From assembly GCA_023389135.1 (NCBI GenBank), contig JAEWEX010000078.1, positions 1 to 11,977 of the forward strand: 11,977 nucleotides of DNA, in the 5' to 3' direction. Shown here in pieces: positions 6,173 to 11,977 of this stretch (position 1 is the stretch's first letter; every line of letters starts with the position of its first letter). The notes beneath the pieces are model-generated. The model ran no database searches. It had not been told where the DNA came from and was given only the letters and a program-made list of their open reading frames with translations. The position numbers and the translations under genes were made by a program. The DNA comes from Pseudomonadota bacterium (lineage in GTDB: Bacteria; Pseudomonadota; Alphaproteobacteria; Rhizobiales; Methylopilaceae).

Positions 6173-7369
6173 ATGAAGATCACCGCCGTCGAGACCGTCC
6201 GGCTCGCCGAGTTCGCCAACCTCGTCTGGGTCCGGCTGCACACCGACGAGGGGCTGGTCGGGCTGGGAGAGACCTTCATGGGGGCGGCGGCCGTGGAGGC
6301 CTACCTCCACGAGACCGTGGCGCCGCGGCTCGTCGGCCGCGACCCGCTCCAGATCGAGGCGATCAACCGCGACCTGATCGGCTATCTCGGCTGGCGCGGC
6401 GCGGGCGTGGAGACCCGCGGCAACTCCGCGGTCGACATCGCGCTGTGGGACATCTTCGGCAAGGCGCTGGGGGTGCCGGTCTCGGTGGCGCTGGGGGGGC
6501 GCTCCCGGGACGCGATCCGCACCTACAACACCTGCGCCGGCTATCGCTACATCCGTGACGCGCGCGCGCAGTCCGTGGCCAACTGGGGCACCGGGGCCGC
6601 CGCCGGTCCCTACGAGGATCTGGACGGCTTCCTGCACCGCGCGGACGAACTCGCCCATTCGCTCCTGGAGCAGGGCATCACCGCCATGAAGATCTGGCCG
6701 TTCGACATGGCGGCCGAGCGCAGCCACGGACTCGACATCTCCGCCGACGAGCTGCGCGCCGCGCTGGAGCCGTTCGAGAAGATCAGGCGCGCGGTCGGCG
6801 ACCGCATGGACATCATGGTCGAATTCCATTCGCTGTGGCAGCTTCCCGCGGCCAAGCGCATATCGCGCGCGCTCCAGCCCTACGGCACGTTCTGGCACGA
6901 GGATCCCGTCCGCATGGACAGCCTGGAGGCGCTGAAGTCCTACGCCGAGGCCACCACCGCGCTGATCTGCGCATCGGAGACGCTGGCCTATCCCCATGCC
7001 TTCCGCGACTATCTGGCGACGGGGGTGGCGGGGGTGGCCATGCTGGACCTGTCCTGGTGCGGCGGGCTGTCGGAGGCGCGCAAGATCGCCGGCATGGCCG
7101 AGGCGCACCACATCCCGGTCGCGCCGCATGACTGCACCGGTCCCGTCGTGTTCATGGCGTCGTGCCAGTTCTCGCTGCACGCCCGCAACGCCATGATCCA
7201 GGAGAGCGTGCGGGCCTTCTACACCGGCTGGTACACCGAGCTCGTGACCGCGCTGCCCCGGGTCGCCGGCGGCACGATCACGCTGGACGATGCGCCCGGC
7301 CTCGGCATCGAGCTGCTGCCGGAGGTGGTCTCCCGCCCTGACGCGATCGTGCGGCGGAGCGCGGCGTGA
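6173..7369 (+). CDS. Enolase-superfamily sugar-acid dehydratase (mandelate racemase subgroup, DgoD-like active site)
   Basis: This Mg-dependent enzyme probably dehydrates an aldonate to a 2-keto-3-deoxy acid. It has an N-terminal capping domain (about 1-125) and a barrel domain. Candidate catalytic residues are E217 and H219 (VEFH), E243 (HEDP), E269 (SETL), D292, H319 (APHD) and E344. The spacings 26-26-50 match D183/E209/E235/H285 of E. coli galactonate dehydratase as I recall them, and D292 and E344 also align. K173 lies in AMKIWPFD. The first metal ligand is Glu where Asp is usual. The 398 residues are slightly more than DgoD. The ATG at 6173 begins MKITAVE, a normal family start, though its ribosome site is weak. 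It lies 125 nt after the binding-protein gene. Galactonate or a C2 epimer is the favoured substrate given dgoK and dgoA; racemase activity cannot be excluded. Confidence 0.88.
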   Translation: MKITAVETVRLAEFANLVWVRLHTDEGLVGLGETFMGAAAVEAYLHETVAPRLVGRDPLQIEAINRDLIGYLGWRGAGVETRGNSAVDIALWDIFGKALGVPVSVALGGRSRDAIRTYNTCAGYRYIRDARAQSVANWGTGAAAGPYEDLDGFLHRADELAHSLLEQGITAMKIWPFDMAAERSHGLDISADELRAALEPFEKIRRAVGDRMDIMVEFHSLWQLPAAKRISRALQPYGTFWHEDPVRMDSLEALKSYAEATTALICASETLAYPHAFRDYLATGVAGVAMLDLSWCGGLSEARKIAGMAEAHHIPVAPHDCTGPVVFMASCQFSLHARNAMIQESVRAFYTGWYTELVTALPRVAGGTITLDDAPGLGIELLPEVVSRPDAIVRRSAA

Positions 7370-8259
7370 CGGTGCTGCCCGGGGAGACGCGGATGGGCTC
7401 GGCGGTGCGCACCGGCGTGCTGCTGACGCTGTTCGGCATGTTCCTGTTCTCGGCCAACGACGTGCTGGGAAAGTGGCTGGTGGCCACCTACACGGTGGGT
7501 CAGGTGCTGCTGATCCGCTCCGTCGCCGCGCTGATCATCCTGGCCCCGTTCATCTGGGCGGCGGGGCTGCGCACCATGTTCCAGGTGGAGCGGCCGTGGC
7601 TGCAGGCGCTGCGCGTGGCGTTCTCCACCGCGGAGGTGTTCTGCTTCTATGCCGCCGTGCGCCACATGCCGCTGGCCGACGCCATGACCTTCTGGCTCGC
7701 CGCGCCGATCTACGTCGCGGCGCTGTCGCCGTTCCTGCTGGGCGAGCGGGTGGGCTGGCGGCGCTGGCTCGCCATCCTCGTGGGCTTTGCGGGCGTCGTC
7801 ATCGCGCTGGAGCCCTCGGCCGCCACGCTGACACCGGCCGCCTTCATCGCCATAGCCGGCTCGTTCGCCTTCGCCATGATGATGGTGACCGGCCGCACGC
7901 TGCGCGGCACGCCGGACCGGGCGCTGGTGTTCTGGCAGATGGCCGGCGCGCTCGCCGCCGGCATCGTCATCGCGCCGGTGGGCTGGGTCCAGCCCACGGC
8001 GCTGGACATGGCGCTGCTCGGCCTGCTCGGAATCGTCTCCATGGCGGCGCATGTCTGCGTCAACCGCTCGCTGAAGCTCACCGACGCCGCCACCGTGGCG
8101 CCGCTGCAATACACGCTGCTGCTGTGGGCCATCGTGCTGGGCTTCCTGGTGTTCGGCGACGTGCCGCGGCCGGCGGTGCTGGTCGGCGGCGCGGTGATCG
8201 TGTCGGCGGGCCTGTTCATCTTCCTGCGGGAGCAGCGGGTGAAGCGGGGGGTCGCGTGA
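7366..8259 (+). CDS. EamA/DMT-family membrane transporter
   Basis: This drug/metabolite-superfamily permease has 297 residues and about ten membrane helices in two EamA repeats (about 13-150 and 157-290). The first repeat ends with the usual LLGERVGWRRWLAILVGFAG and the second has VAPLQYTLLLWAIVLGFLVF. The GTG at 7366 overlaps the stop of the dehydratase (GTGA), implying coupled translation. An ATG at 7393 preceded by GGGGAG 6 nt upstream is an equally good start, giving 288 residues. The next gene, dgoK, starts inside its stop codon. DMT permeases may import or export metabolites. Placement within a sugar-acid operon that already has a TRAP system suggests a second uptake route, or export of a keto-acid or surplus intermediate. 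The direction and substrate are unknown. Confidence 0.9.
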   Translation: MTVLPGETRMGSAVRTGVLLTLFGMFLFSANDVLGKWLVATYTVGQVLLIRSVAALIILAPFIWAAGLRTMFQVERPWLQALRVAFSTAEVFCFYAAVRHMPLADAMTFWLAAPIYVAALSPFLLGERVGWRRWLAILVGFAGVVIALEPSAATLTPAAFIAIAGSFAFAMMMVTGRTLRGTPDRALVFWQMAGALAAGIVIAPVGWVQPTALDMALLGLLGIVSMAAHVCVNRSLKLTDAATVAPLQYTLLLWAIVLGFLVFGDVPRPAVLVGGAVIVSAGLFIFLREQRVKRGVA

Positions 8260-9170
8260 GCGCGCCCGCCCTTGTGGGCGTCGACTGGGGTACGTCCTCC
8301 TTCCGCGCCTTCCTGATCGGCGCCGGCGGGGCGATCCTCGACCGGCGCGCCGGCCCGTTCGGCATCCTGTCGGTGGAGCCCGGCGGCTTTCCCCAGGTGC
8401 TGCGGCGGGAAACCGCGGCGTGGCGTGCGGAGCGTGACCTTCCCGTCATGCTGTCGGGCATGGTCGGCAGCCGGCAGGGCTGGGCCGAGGCCGCCTATCT
8501 GGAGGCCCCCGCCGCGCTTTCCGACCTCGCTGGCGGCCTCCTGCCCGCGCCGGGCGGGCATTTGACCTTCATCGCGCCGGGCGTGGCCGACATGGCCGGG
8601 CCGCTGCCGGAGGTGATGCGCGGCGAGGAGGTGCAGATCGCCGGCGCCGCGGCGCGGACCGGCCGCGCGGATGGCTGCTTCGTCATCCCCGGCACCCATT
8701 CCAAATGGGTGAGGGTGGAGGCGGGCGCCATTTCCCGCTTCGCCACCTACATGACCGGCGAGGTGTTCGCCGCCTGCCGGCAGCACACGATCCTCGGGCG
8801 GCTCATGGCGGAAGGGGCGGAGGATCGCGACGCCTTCCTCGCCGGCGTCGATGCCGGGGCGCGCGCCGGCGGGCCGGGGGCGCTGCTCAACCGGCTGTTC
8901 GGCGTGCGCACCGCCGGCCTGTTCGACCGCATCCCGGCGGCCGGGCTCGCGGACTATATGAGCGGGCTCCTGATCGGCGCGGAGATCGCGGACGGGCTCG
9001 CCGGCCCGCTCGCGCCGGACGGGCCGCCGGTGGTGATCGGCTCGGACGGCCTCGCCGGCCGCTACGCCGCCGCGCTGGCCCGCCTCGGGCGCGACGTCGA
9101 GAAGGTCGATCCAGACTGCGTCGCCGCCGGGCACCTCGCCATCGCTCGGGCGGCCGGCATCGTCGGGTAG
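8256..9170 (+). CDS. dgoK: 2-dehydro-3-deoxygalactonokinase
   Basis: This cytosolic kinase phosphorylates 2-keto-3-deoxygalactonate with ATP, producing the substrate of the DgoA aldolase encoded at the left end of the locus. Family features in its 304 residues are GVDWGTSSFRAFL (8-20, the phosphate-1 loop of the fold), LSGMVGSRQGW (67-76... continuing AEAAYLEAPA), VMRGEEVQIAGA (120-131), IPGTHSKWV (144-152), MTGEVF (166-171) and DYMSGLLIGAEIA (233-245). These follow E. coli DgoK closely as remembered, and the length is near its 292. The start is a GTG at 8256 overlapping the transporter stop (GTGA). This is the last gene of the rightward operon. It ends exactly where the convergent DUF429 gene ends, so no terminator fits between them. 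Confidence 0.93.
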   Translation: MSAPALVGVDWGTSSFRAFLIGAGGAILDRRAGPFGILSVEPGGFPQVLRRETAAWRAERDLPVMLSGMVGSRQGWAEAAYLEAPAALSDLAGGLLPAPGGHLTFIAPGVADMAGPLPEVMRGEEVQIAGAAARTGRADGCFVIPGTHSKWVRVEAGAISRFATYMTGEVFAACRQHTILGRLMAEGAEDRDAFLAGVDAGARAGGPGALLNRLFGVRTAGLFDRIPAAGLADYMSGLLIGAEIADGLAGPLAPDGPPVVIGSDGLAGRYAAALARLGRDVEKVDPDCVAAGHLAIARAAGIVG

Positions 9171-9941
9171 TCAGGCCCGGATGGCCATGGGCAGGCCGTG
9201 GGCGTCGCGCGCGGGCGGTTCGGGATAGGACGCCGCCTCGCCGCGCGCGATGCGGGCCGCGGTCCAGGCGGCGGCGCAGGCGTCCAGCAGGTCGTCCGCC
9301 GCCGCGCCGCGCGGCGGGGCCATGTCGAGAAGCGCCTGCGGAAAGCCCTGCTCCGCCAGCAGGCGGCGACGGAAGGCGAGGCCCTCGGGGTTCGGCCGCC
9401 CCCTGACCTTCTTCGCCACGGGCAGGGCGGTTCCCAGCATGGTCCGGAACGCGACCTCCGGATGGCATTCATGGATGCGCGCCGCCAGTTCCGGCCGGCT
9501 GCGCAGCATCAGGTCGACCTCCCGGATCTTCGGGAAGATGTGGAACGCCTGCTTGGCCACCTTGCGCGGCGGGGTCGAGGTCTCCTGGGCGATGCGGCAG
9601 GCCTCCAGGTAGTCGCCGGCGAACACCGCGCGGCGCGACGGCACCGAGAACACGCTGGACTGGCGCTGGCCCAGCAGCGGCCGCACCAGCCGCTCCGGCG
9701 CCCGGCCGCCCTCGCCCACAGCCTCCGGCAGGCCGATGGGCATGTCCACGGCGACCGACACCGGCGCCTCCGGCGCATCGACGATGCCGTCCAGCCGCGG
9801 GGCGAGGAGGACGCGGAAGCCGTCGCCCTCCAGCGGCCTCAGCACGGCGATCCAGCCCGCCGGACAGCCGTCGACGCCCGCGATCCAGGTCACCGCGCGC
9901 CGGCTTTCGGCGGGTATGGCTTCATGGCTCGGATCGGACAT
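9171..9941 (-). CDS. DUF429-family protein, predicted RNase H-like fold
   Basis: The 256-residue protein belongs to DUF429, a family predicted to have an RNase H/RuvC-like fold but without an established function that I know of. It opens with IAGVDGCPAGWIAV (20-33) and has VAVDMPIGLP (63-72), HPEVAF (160-165) and DDLLDA (216-221). D24, D66, E162 and D217/D220 are candidate acidic active-site residues by position, if it is a nuclease. The ATG at 9941 was taken because the protein is then of normal family length; no strong ribosome site is visible. It starts 13 bp after the flavoprotein stop codon, so the two are probably co-transcribed. Its stop abuts the dgoK stop. There is no visible link to sugar-acid catabolism. 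Confidence 0.85.
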   Translation of the reverse strand: MSDPSHEAIPAESRRAVTWIAGVDGCPAGWIAVLRPLEGDGFRVLLAPRLDGIVDAPEAPVSVAVDMPIGLPEAVGEGGRAPERLVRPLLGQRQSSVFSVPSRRAVFAGDYLEACRIAQETSTPPRKVAKQAFHIFPKIREVDLMLRSRPELAARIHECHPEVAFRTMLGTALPVAKKVRGRPNPEGLAFRRRLLAEQGFPQALLDMAPPRGAAADDLLDACAAAWTAARIARGEAASYPEPPARDAHGLPMAIRA

Positions 9942-9954
9942 GCATGGCCCACGC

Positions 9955-11133
9955 TCAGATCACGTTCAGCTCGCGCACCGGCCGGGCCGCGGCGATCCGC
10001 TCGACGCCGAACACCGAGAGATCGAGCGTCACGAAGCGGCCCTGCGCGATCAGTTCGGCCACCGCGCGCCCGGCCGCCGGGGCGTGCTGCAGGCCGTGGC
10101 CGGAAAAGCCGGTGGCGAACAGCAGGTTCGGCACGTCGGGATGGCGGCCGATGATGGCGTTGTGGTCCAGCGTGTTGACATCGTAGTGGCCGGCCCATGC
10201 GCCCTCGGGCCGTATCGCCTCGAAGGCGGGGACGCGCGCCGCCAGCGCCGGCCACAGCACCTCCTCGAACAGCGGCCAGTCCACGGTGAAATCGCCGTCG
10301 GCGCGCGGGTCGCTTTCGGGCGGCGGTGAGACGCCGCAGATGAACCGGTCGCCCTCGGGTCGGACCCAGACGCCGGTGGTGTCCACCATGAGCGGCATGG
10401 CCGGCAGCGGTTTGCGGCAGCGGAACACGAATACGGAGCGCTTGCGCGGCTCCACCGGAATGTGGAGGCCCGCGGTCGCCGCCACGTCGCCCGATTGCGG
10501 CCCGGCTGCGACCACCACATGGCCGGCGGCGATGCGGCCGCCGTCGGCGAGCCTGACGCCGGTCGCCCGGCCGCCCGCGCGCTCGATGGCCGCGACCTCG
10601 CCCGTCACCATGGCGACGCCCGCGGCGCGGGCGGATCGTCGGAACAGGTCGAGCAGCAGGTGGGCGTCGAACCAGCCCTCGCCTCCGGCGCCCCAGGTTC
10701 CGGCGGCGATGCCCGCGGTCGAAAGCCACGGGAACGCCCGCGCCAGCGCGCCGGCGTCCATGAGCAGGATGTCGGCGCCCTCGGCGCGCTGGACCGCGTG
10801 GTTGGCGCAGAGTTGCGCGCGGCCGGCCTCGCCCGCCAGGATCAGGTAGCCCTGCTCGCGGAAACCGACGTCGGCGCCCGGCTCGCCGAAGACCGCCGCG
10901 GCGTCGCGGATGACCTCCAGGCCGTAGCGCGACATGCGGATGTTCTCGGGCGTCGAGAACTGCTGCCGGATGGACGCCGCCGACAGGGTGGTCGCGGCGC
11001 GCGCGAAGCCGGGATCGCGCTCCACCAGCGCGATGGAGCCGGAAAAGCCCGGTTGCCGGGCAAGATGATGGGCAACCGACGCGCCGACGATGGCGCCGCC
11101 GACGATCACGACGTCATGGGCGGTGGAGGACAT
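9955..11133 (-). CDS. FAD-dependent oxidoreductase (DAO superfamily, FOXRED1-like)
   Basis: The 392-residue flavoprotein resembles glycine/sarcosine/D-amino-acid oxidases and dehydrogenases. The N-terminal dinucleotide-binding segment reads DVVIVGGAIVGAS, a GGxxxG variant, ending with the acidic residue of ALVERD. TTLSAASIRQQFSTPENIRM follows, a stretch I associate with the FOXRED1-like branch. VVVAAGPQS is the second FAD motif, and ATGFSGHGLQHAPAAGR near the C-terminus is the closing FAD contact. The ATG at 11133 puts 10 residues before the FAD motif; an upstream in-frame ATG at 11145 adds four residues, and neither has a clear ribosome site. No signal peptide is seen, so it is probably cytosolic. 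The substrate is likely a secondary amine or amino acid, but nothing nearby identifies it. Confidence 0.9.
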   Translation of the reverse strand: MSSTAHDVVIVGGAIVGASVAHHLARQPGFSGSIALVERDPGFARAATTLSAASIRQQFSTPENIRMSRYGLEVIRDAAAVFGEPGADVGFREQGYLILAGEAGRAQLCANHAVQRAEGADILLMDAGALARAFPWLSTAGIAAGTWGAGGEGWFDAHLLLDLFRRSARAAGVAMVTGEVAAIERAGGRATGVRLADGGRIAAGHVVVAAGPQSGDVAATAGLHIPVEPRKRSVFVFRCRKPLPAMPLMVDTTGVWVRPEGDRFICGVSPPPESDPRADGDFTVDWPLFEEVLWPALAARVPAFEAIRPEGAWAGHYDVNTLDHNAIIGRHPDVPNLLFATGFSGHGLQHAPAAGRAVAELIAQGRFVTLDLSVFGVERIAAARPVRELNVI

Positions 11134-11210
11134 GGCGGCAACCATGCCGGAGCGCGCAGGCGCTGTCAGCCGTTGCGGAGGCGCCGCCTCGCGCTGCCGA
11201 AAGGCACGGG

Positions 11211-11239
11211 TGGAACCGCGCGCCCTTCGCCGCTAGGCT
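11211..11239 (+). promoter_or_regulatory. Possible promoter for the CoA-ester lyase gene
   Basis: TGGAAC (11211-11216) and TAGGCT (11234-11239) are 17 bp apart and about 40 bp before the ATG at 11279. Each matches the sigma-70 consensus at only about half its positions, so this is a weak candidate in the 133-bp divergent region. The rest of that region shows no clear operator. Confidence 0.25.
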
Positions 11240-11278
11240 CCTTCGCAGTTGCAACATTGGCCGCTGGTGGAGCCGATC

Positions 11279-11977
11279 ATGACCGTCCGACCACGCCGCA
11301 GCGTGCTCTACATGCCCGGGTCGAACGCACGGGCGCTGGAGAAAGCGCGCGAGCTGGCCGCCGATTCCGTCATCCTCGACCTTGAGGATTCGGTCGCGCC
11401 CGACGCCAAGTCCGCGGCGCGCGACCAGGTCGCGGCGGCGGTCGCCGCCGGGGGCTTCGGCCATCGCGAGGTGGTCGTGCGCGTCAACGCCGCCGGCACC
11501 GACTGGCACGCCGATGACCTCGCCGCCGCGGCCAAGGCCGGGCCGGACGCCATCCTGCTGCCCAAGGTCGGTGCGCCGGGGGATGTCCGCGCGGCGGCGG
11601 CGGCGGCGCCCGGCATCGCGATCTGGGCCATGATCGAGACGCCGCGGGCGATCCTGAACGCGGGCGACATCGCCGCCGCGGGCTCCGGCCTCGCCGCCTT
11701 CGTGCTGGGCCTCAACGACCTCGCCAAGGAGACCGGCGCGTGCTTCGTGCCGGGCCGGGCGCCCATGCTGCCGTGGATGGCGACCGCGCTTGTGGCGGGT
11801 CGCGCCGAGAACCTCGCCGTGATCGACGGCGTCTTCAACGACCTCGACGACGAGACCGGCTTCCTGCGCGAATGCGAGGCCGCCCGCGACATGGGCTTTG
11901 ACGGCAAGACGGTGATCCATCCGCGCCAGGTCGGGCCCGCCAACGCCATCTTCGCCCCGACCTCGGAGGAGGTGGAC
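11279..11977 (+). CDS. HpcH/HpaI aldolase/citrate lyase family CoA-ester lyase, 3' end cut by window
   Basis: This is a CitE-like Mg-dependent lyase of the group that cleaves malyl-CoA, beta-methylmalyl-CoA or citramalyl-CoA to an acyl-CoA and a 2-oxo acid. The 233 visible residues show RRSVLYMPGSN (6-16), VILDLEDSV (31-39), ILLPKV (92-97), AMIETPRAI (117-125), VLGLNDLAKE (142-151) and GKTVIHPRQ (209-217). E120 and D147 are the expected Mg ligands; their 27-residue spacing matches E141/D168 of Rhodobacter malyl-CoA lyase as remembered. R7 likely contacts the substrate carboxylate. GGTGGAG 8 nt upstream supports the ATG at 11279. The reading frame is open to the window edge, where perhaps 40-60 residues are missing. 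It is divergent from the flavoprotein gene. Exact substrate cannot be told. Confidence 0.9.
   Translation, partial: MTVRPRRSVLYMPGSNARALEKARELAADSVILDLEDSVAPDAKSAARDQVAAAVAAGGFGHREVVVRVNAAGTDWHADDLAAAAKAGPDAILLPKVGAPGDVRAAAAAAPGIAIWAMIETPRAILNAGDIAAAGSGLAAFVLGLNDLAKETGACFVPGRAPMLPWMATALVAGRAENLAVIDGVFNDLDDETGFLRECEAARDMGFDGKTVIHPRQVGPANAIFAPTSEEVD

Noticed and set aside
5192..7369. Open frame that would extend the enolase-type dehydratase upstream across the binding-protein gene
   Set aside because: The part before 6173 is low-complexity frame-shifted sequence of the binding-protein gene; the family N-terminus begins at 6173.
7710..9134. 474-residue minus-strand open frame opposite the DMT transporter and dgoK
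   Set aside because: It spans two clearly conserved plus-strand genes and shows no family motif.

Overview
The window is very GC-rich, with almost every third codon position G or C. Its gene families (TRAP transporter, FOXRED1-like flavoprotein, XylD-type dehydratase, DgoR-like regulator) point to an alphaproteobacterium, probably of the Rhizobiales/Rhodobacterales type. That placement is inferred from gene content and remembered family resemblance, not from a search. No rRNA, tRNA, CRISPR array, insertion sequence or phage gene was seen. Coding density is very high: the longest gene-free gaps are about 174 bp (2257-2430), 125 bp (6048-6172) and 133 bp (11146-11278), so no stretch over 300 bases lacks a gene.

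Positions 1-9170 form a sugar-acid (aldonate) catabolic locus made of two divergent transcription units. Leftward from a shared control region run a XylD-like IlvD/Edd dehydratase (2256-448) and a 2-dehydro-3-deoxy-6-phosphogalactonate aldolase, dgoA (451-1, cut by the window edge). Rightward run a DgoR-like GntR/FCD regulator (2431-3210), the small and large TRAP permeases (3173-3709, 3706-4983), the TRAP binding protein (5043-6047), an enolase-superfamily sugar-acid dehydratase (6173-7369), an EamA/DMT permease (7366-8259) and 2-dehydro-3-deoxygalactonokinase, dgoK (8256-9170). Most neighbours overlap by 2-4 nt, and the regulator overlaps the first TRAP gene by 38 nt.

The proposed logic is this. 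A periplasmic binding protein hands a sugar acid to the TRAP permease. One or both dehydratases convert aldonates to a 2-keto-3-deoxy acid. DgoK phosphorylates it, and DgoA splits the phosphate to pyruvate and glyceraldehyde 3-phosphate. No sugar dehydrogenase or lactonase is present, so the acid itself is probably taken up. The control region holds a perfect 14-bp palindrome touching the regulator start codon and a separate pair of 17-bp direct repeats within larger dyads.

Positions 9171-11977 look unrelated. A DUF429 protein and a FAD-dependent oxidoreductase lie on the minus strand in a tight pair, convergent with dgoK with no bases between the stop codons. A CoA-ester lyase of the HpcH/CitE family starts divergently at 11279 and runs off the right edge.

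I found no clearly new system. The most interesting points are the two unrelated dehydratases feeding one kinase/aldolase pair, the regulatory repeats, and the mutually exclusive stem-loops between the binding-protein gene and the enolase-type dehydratase.
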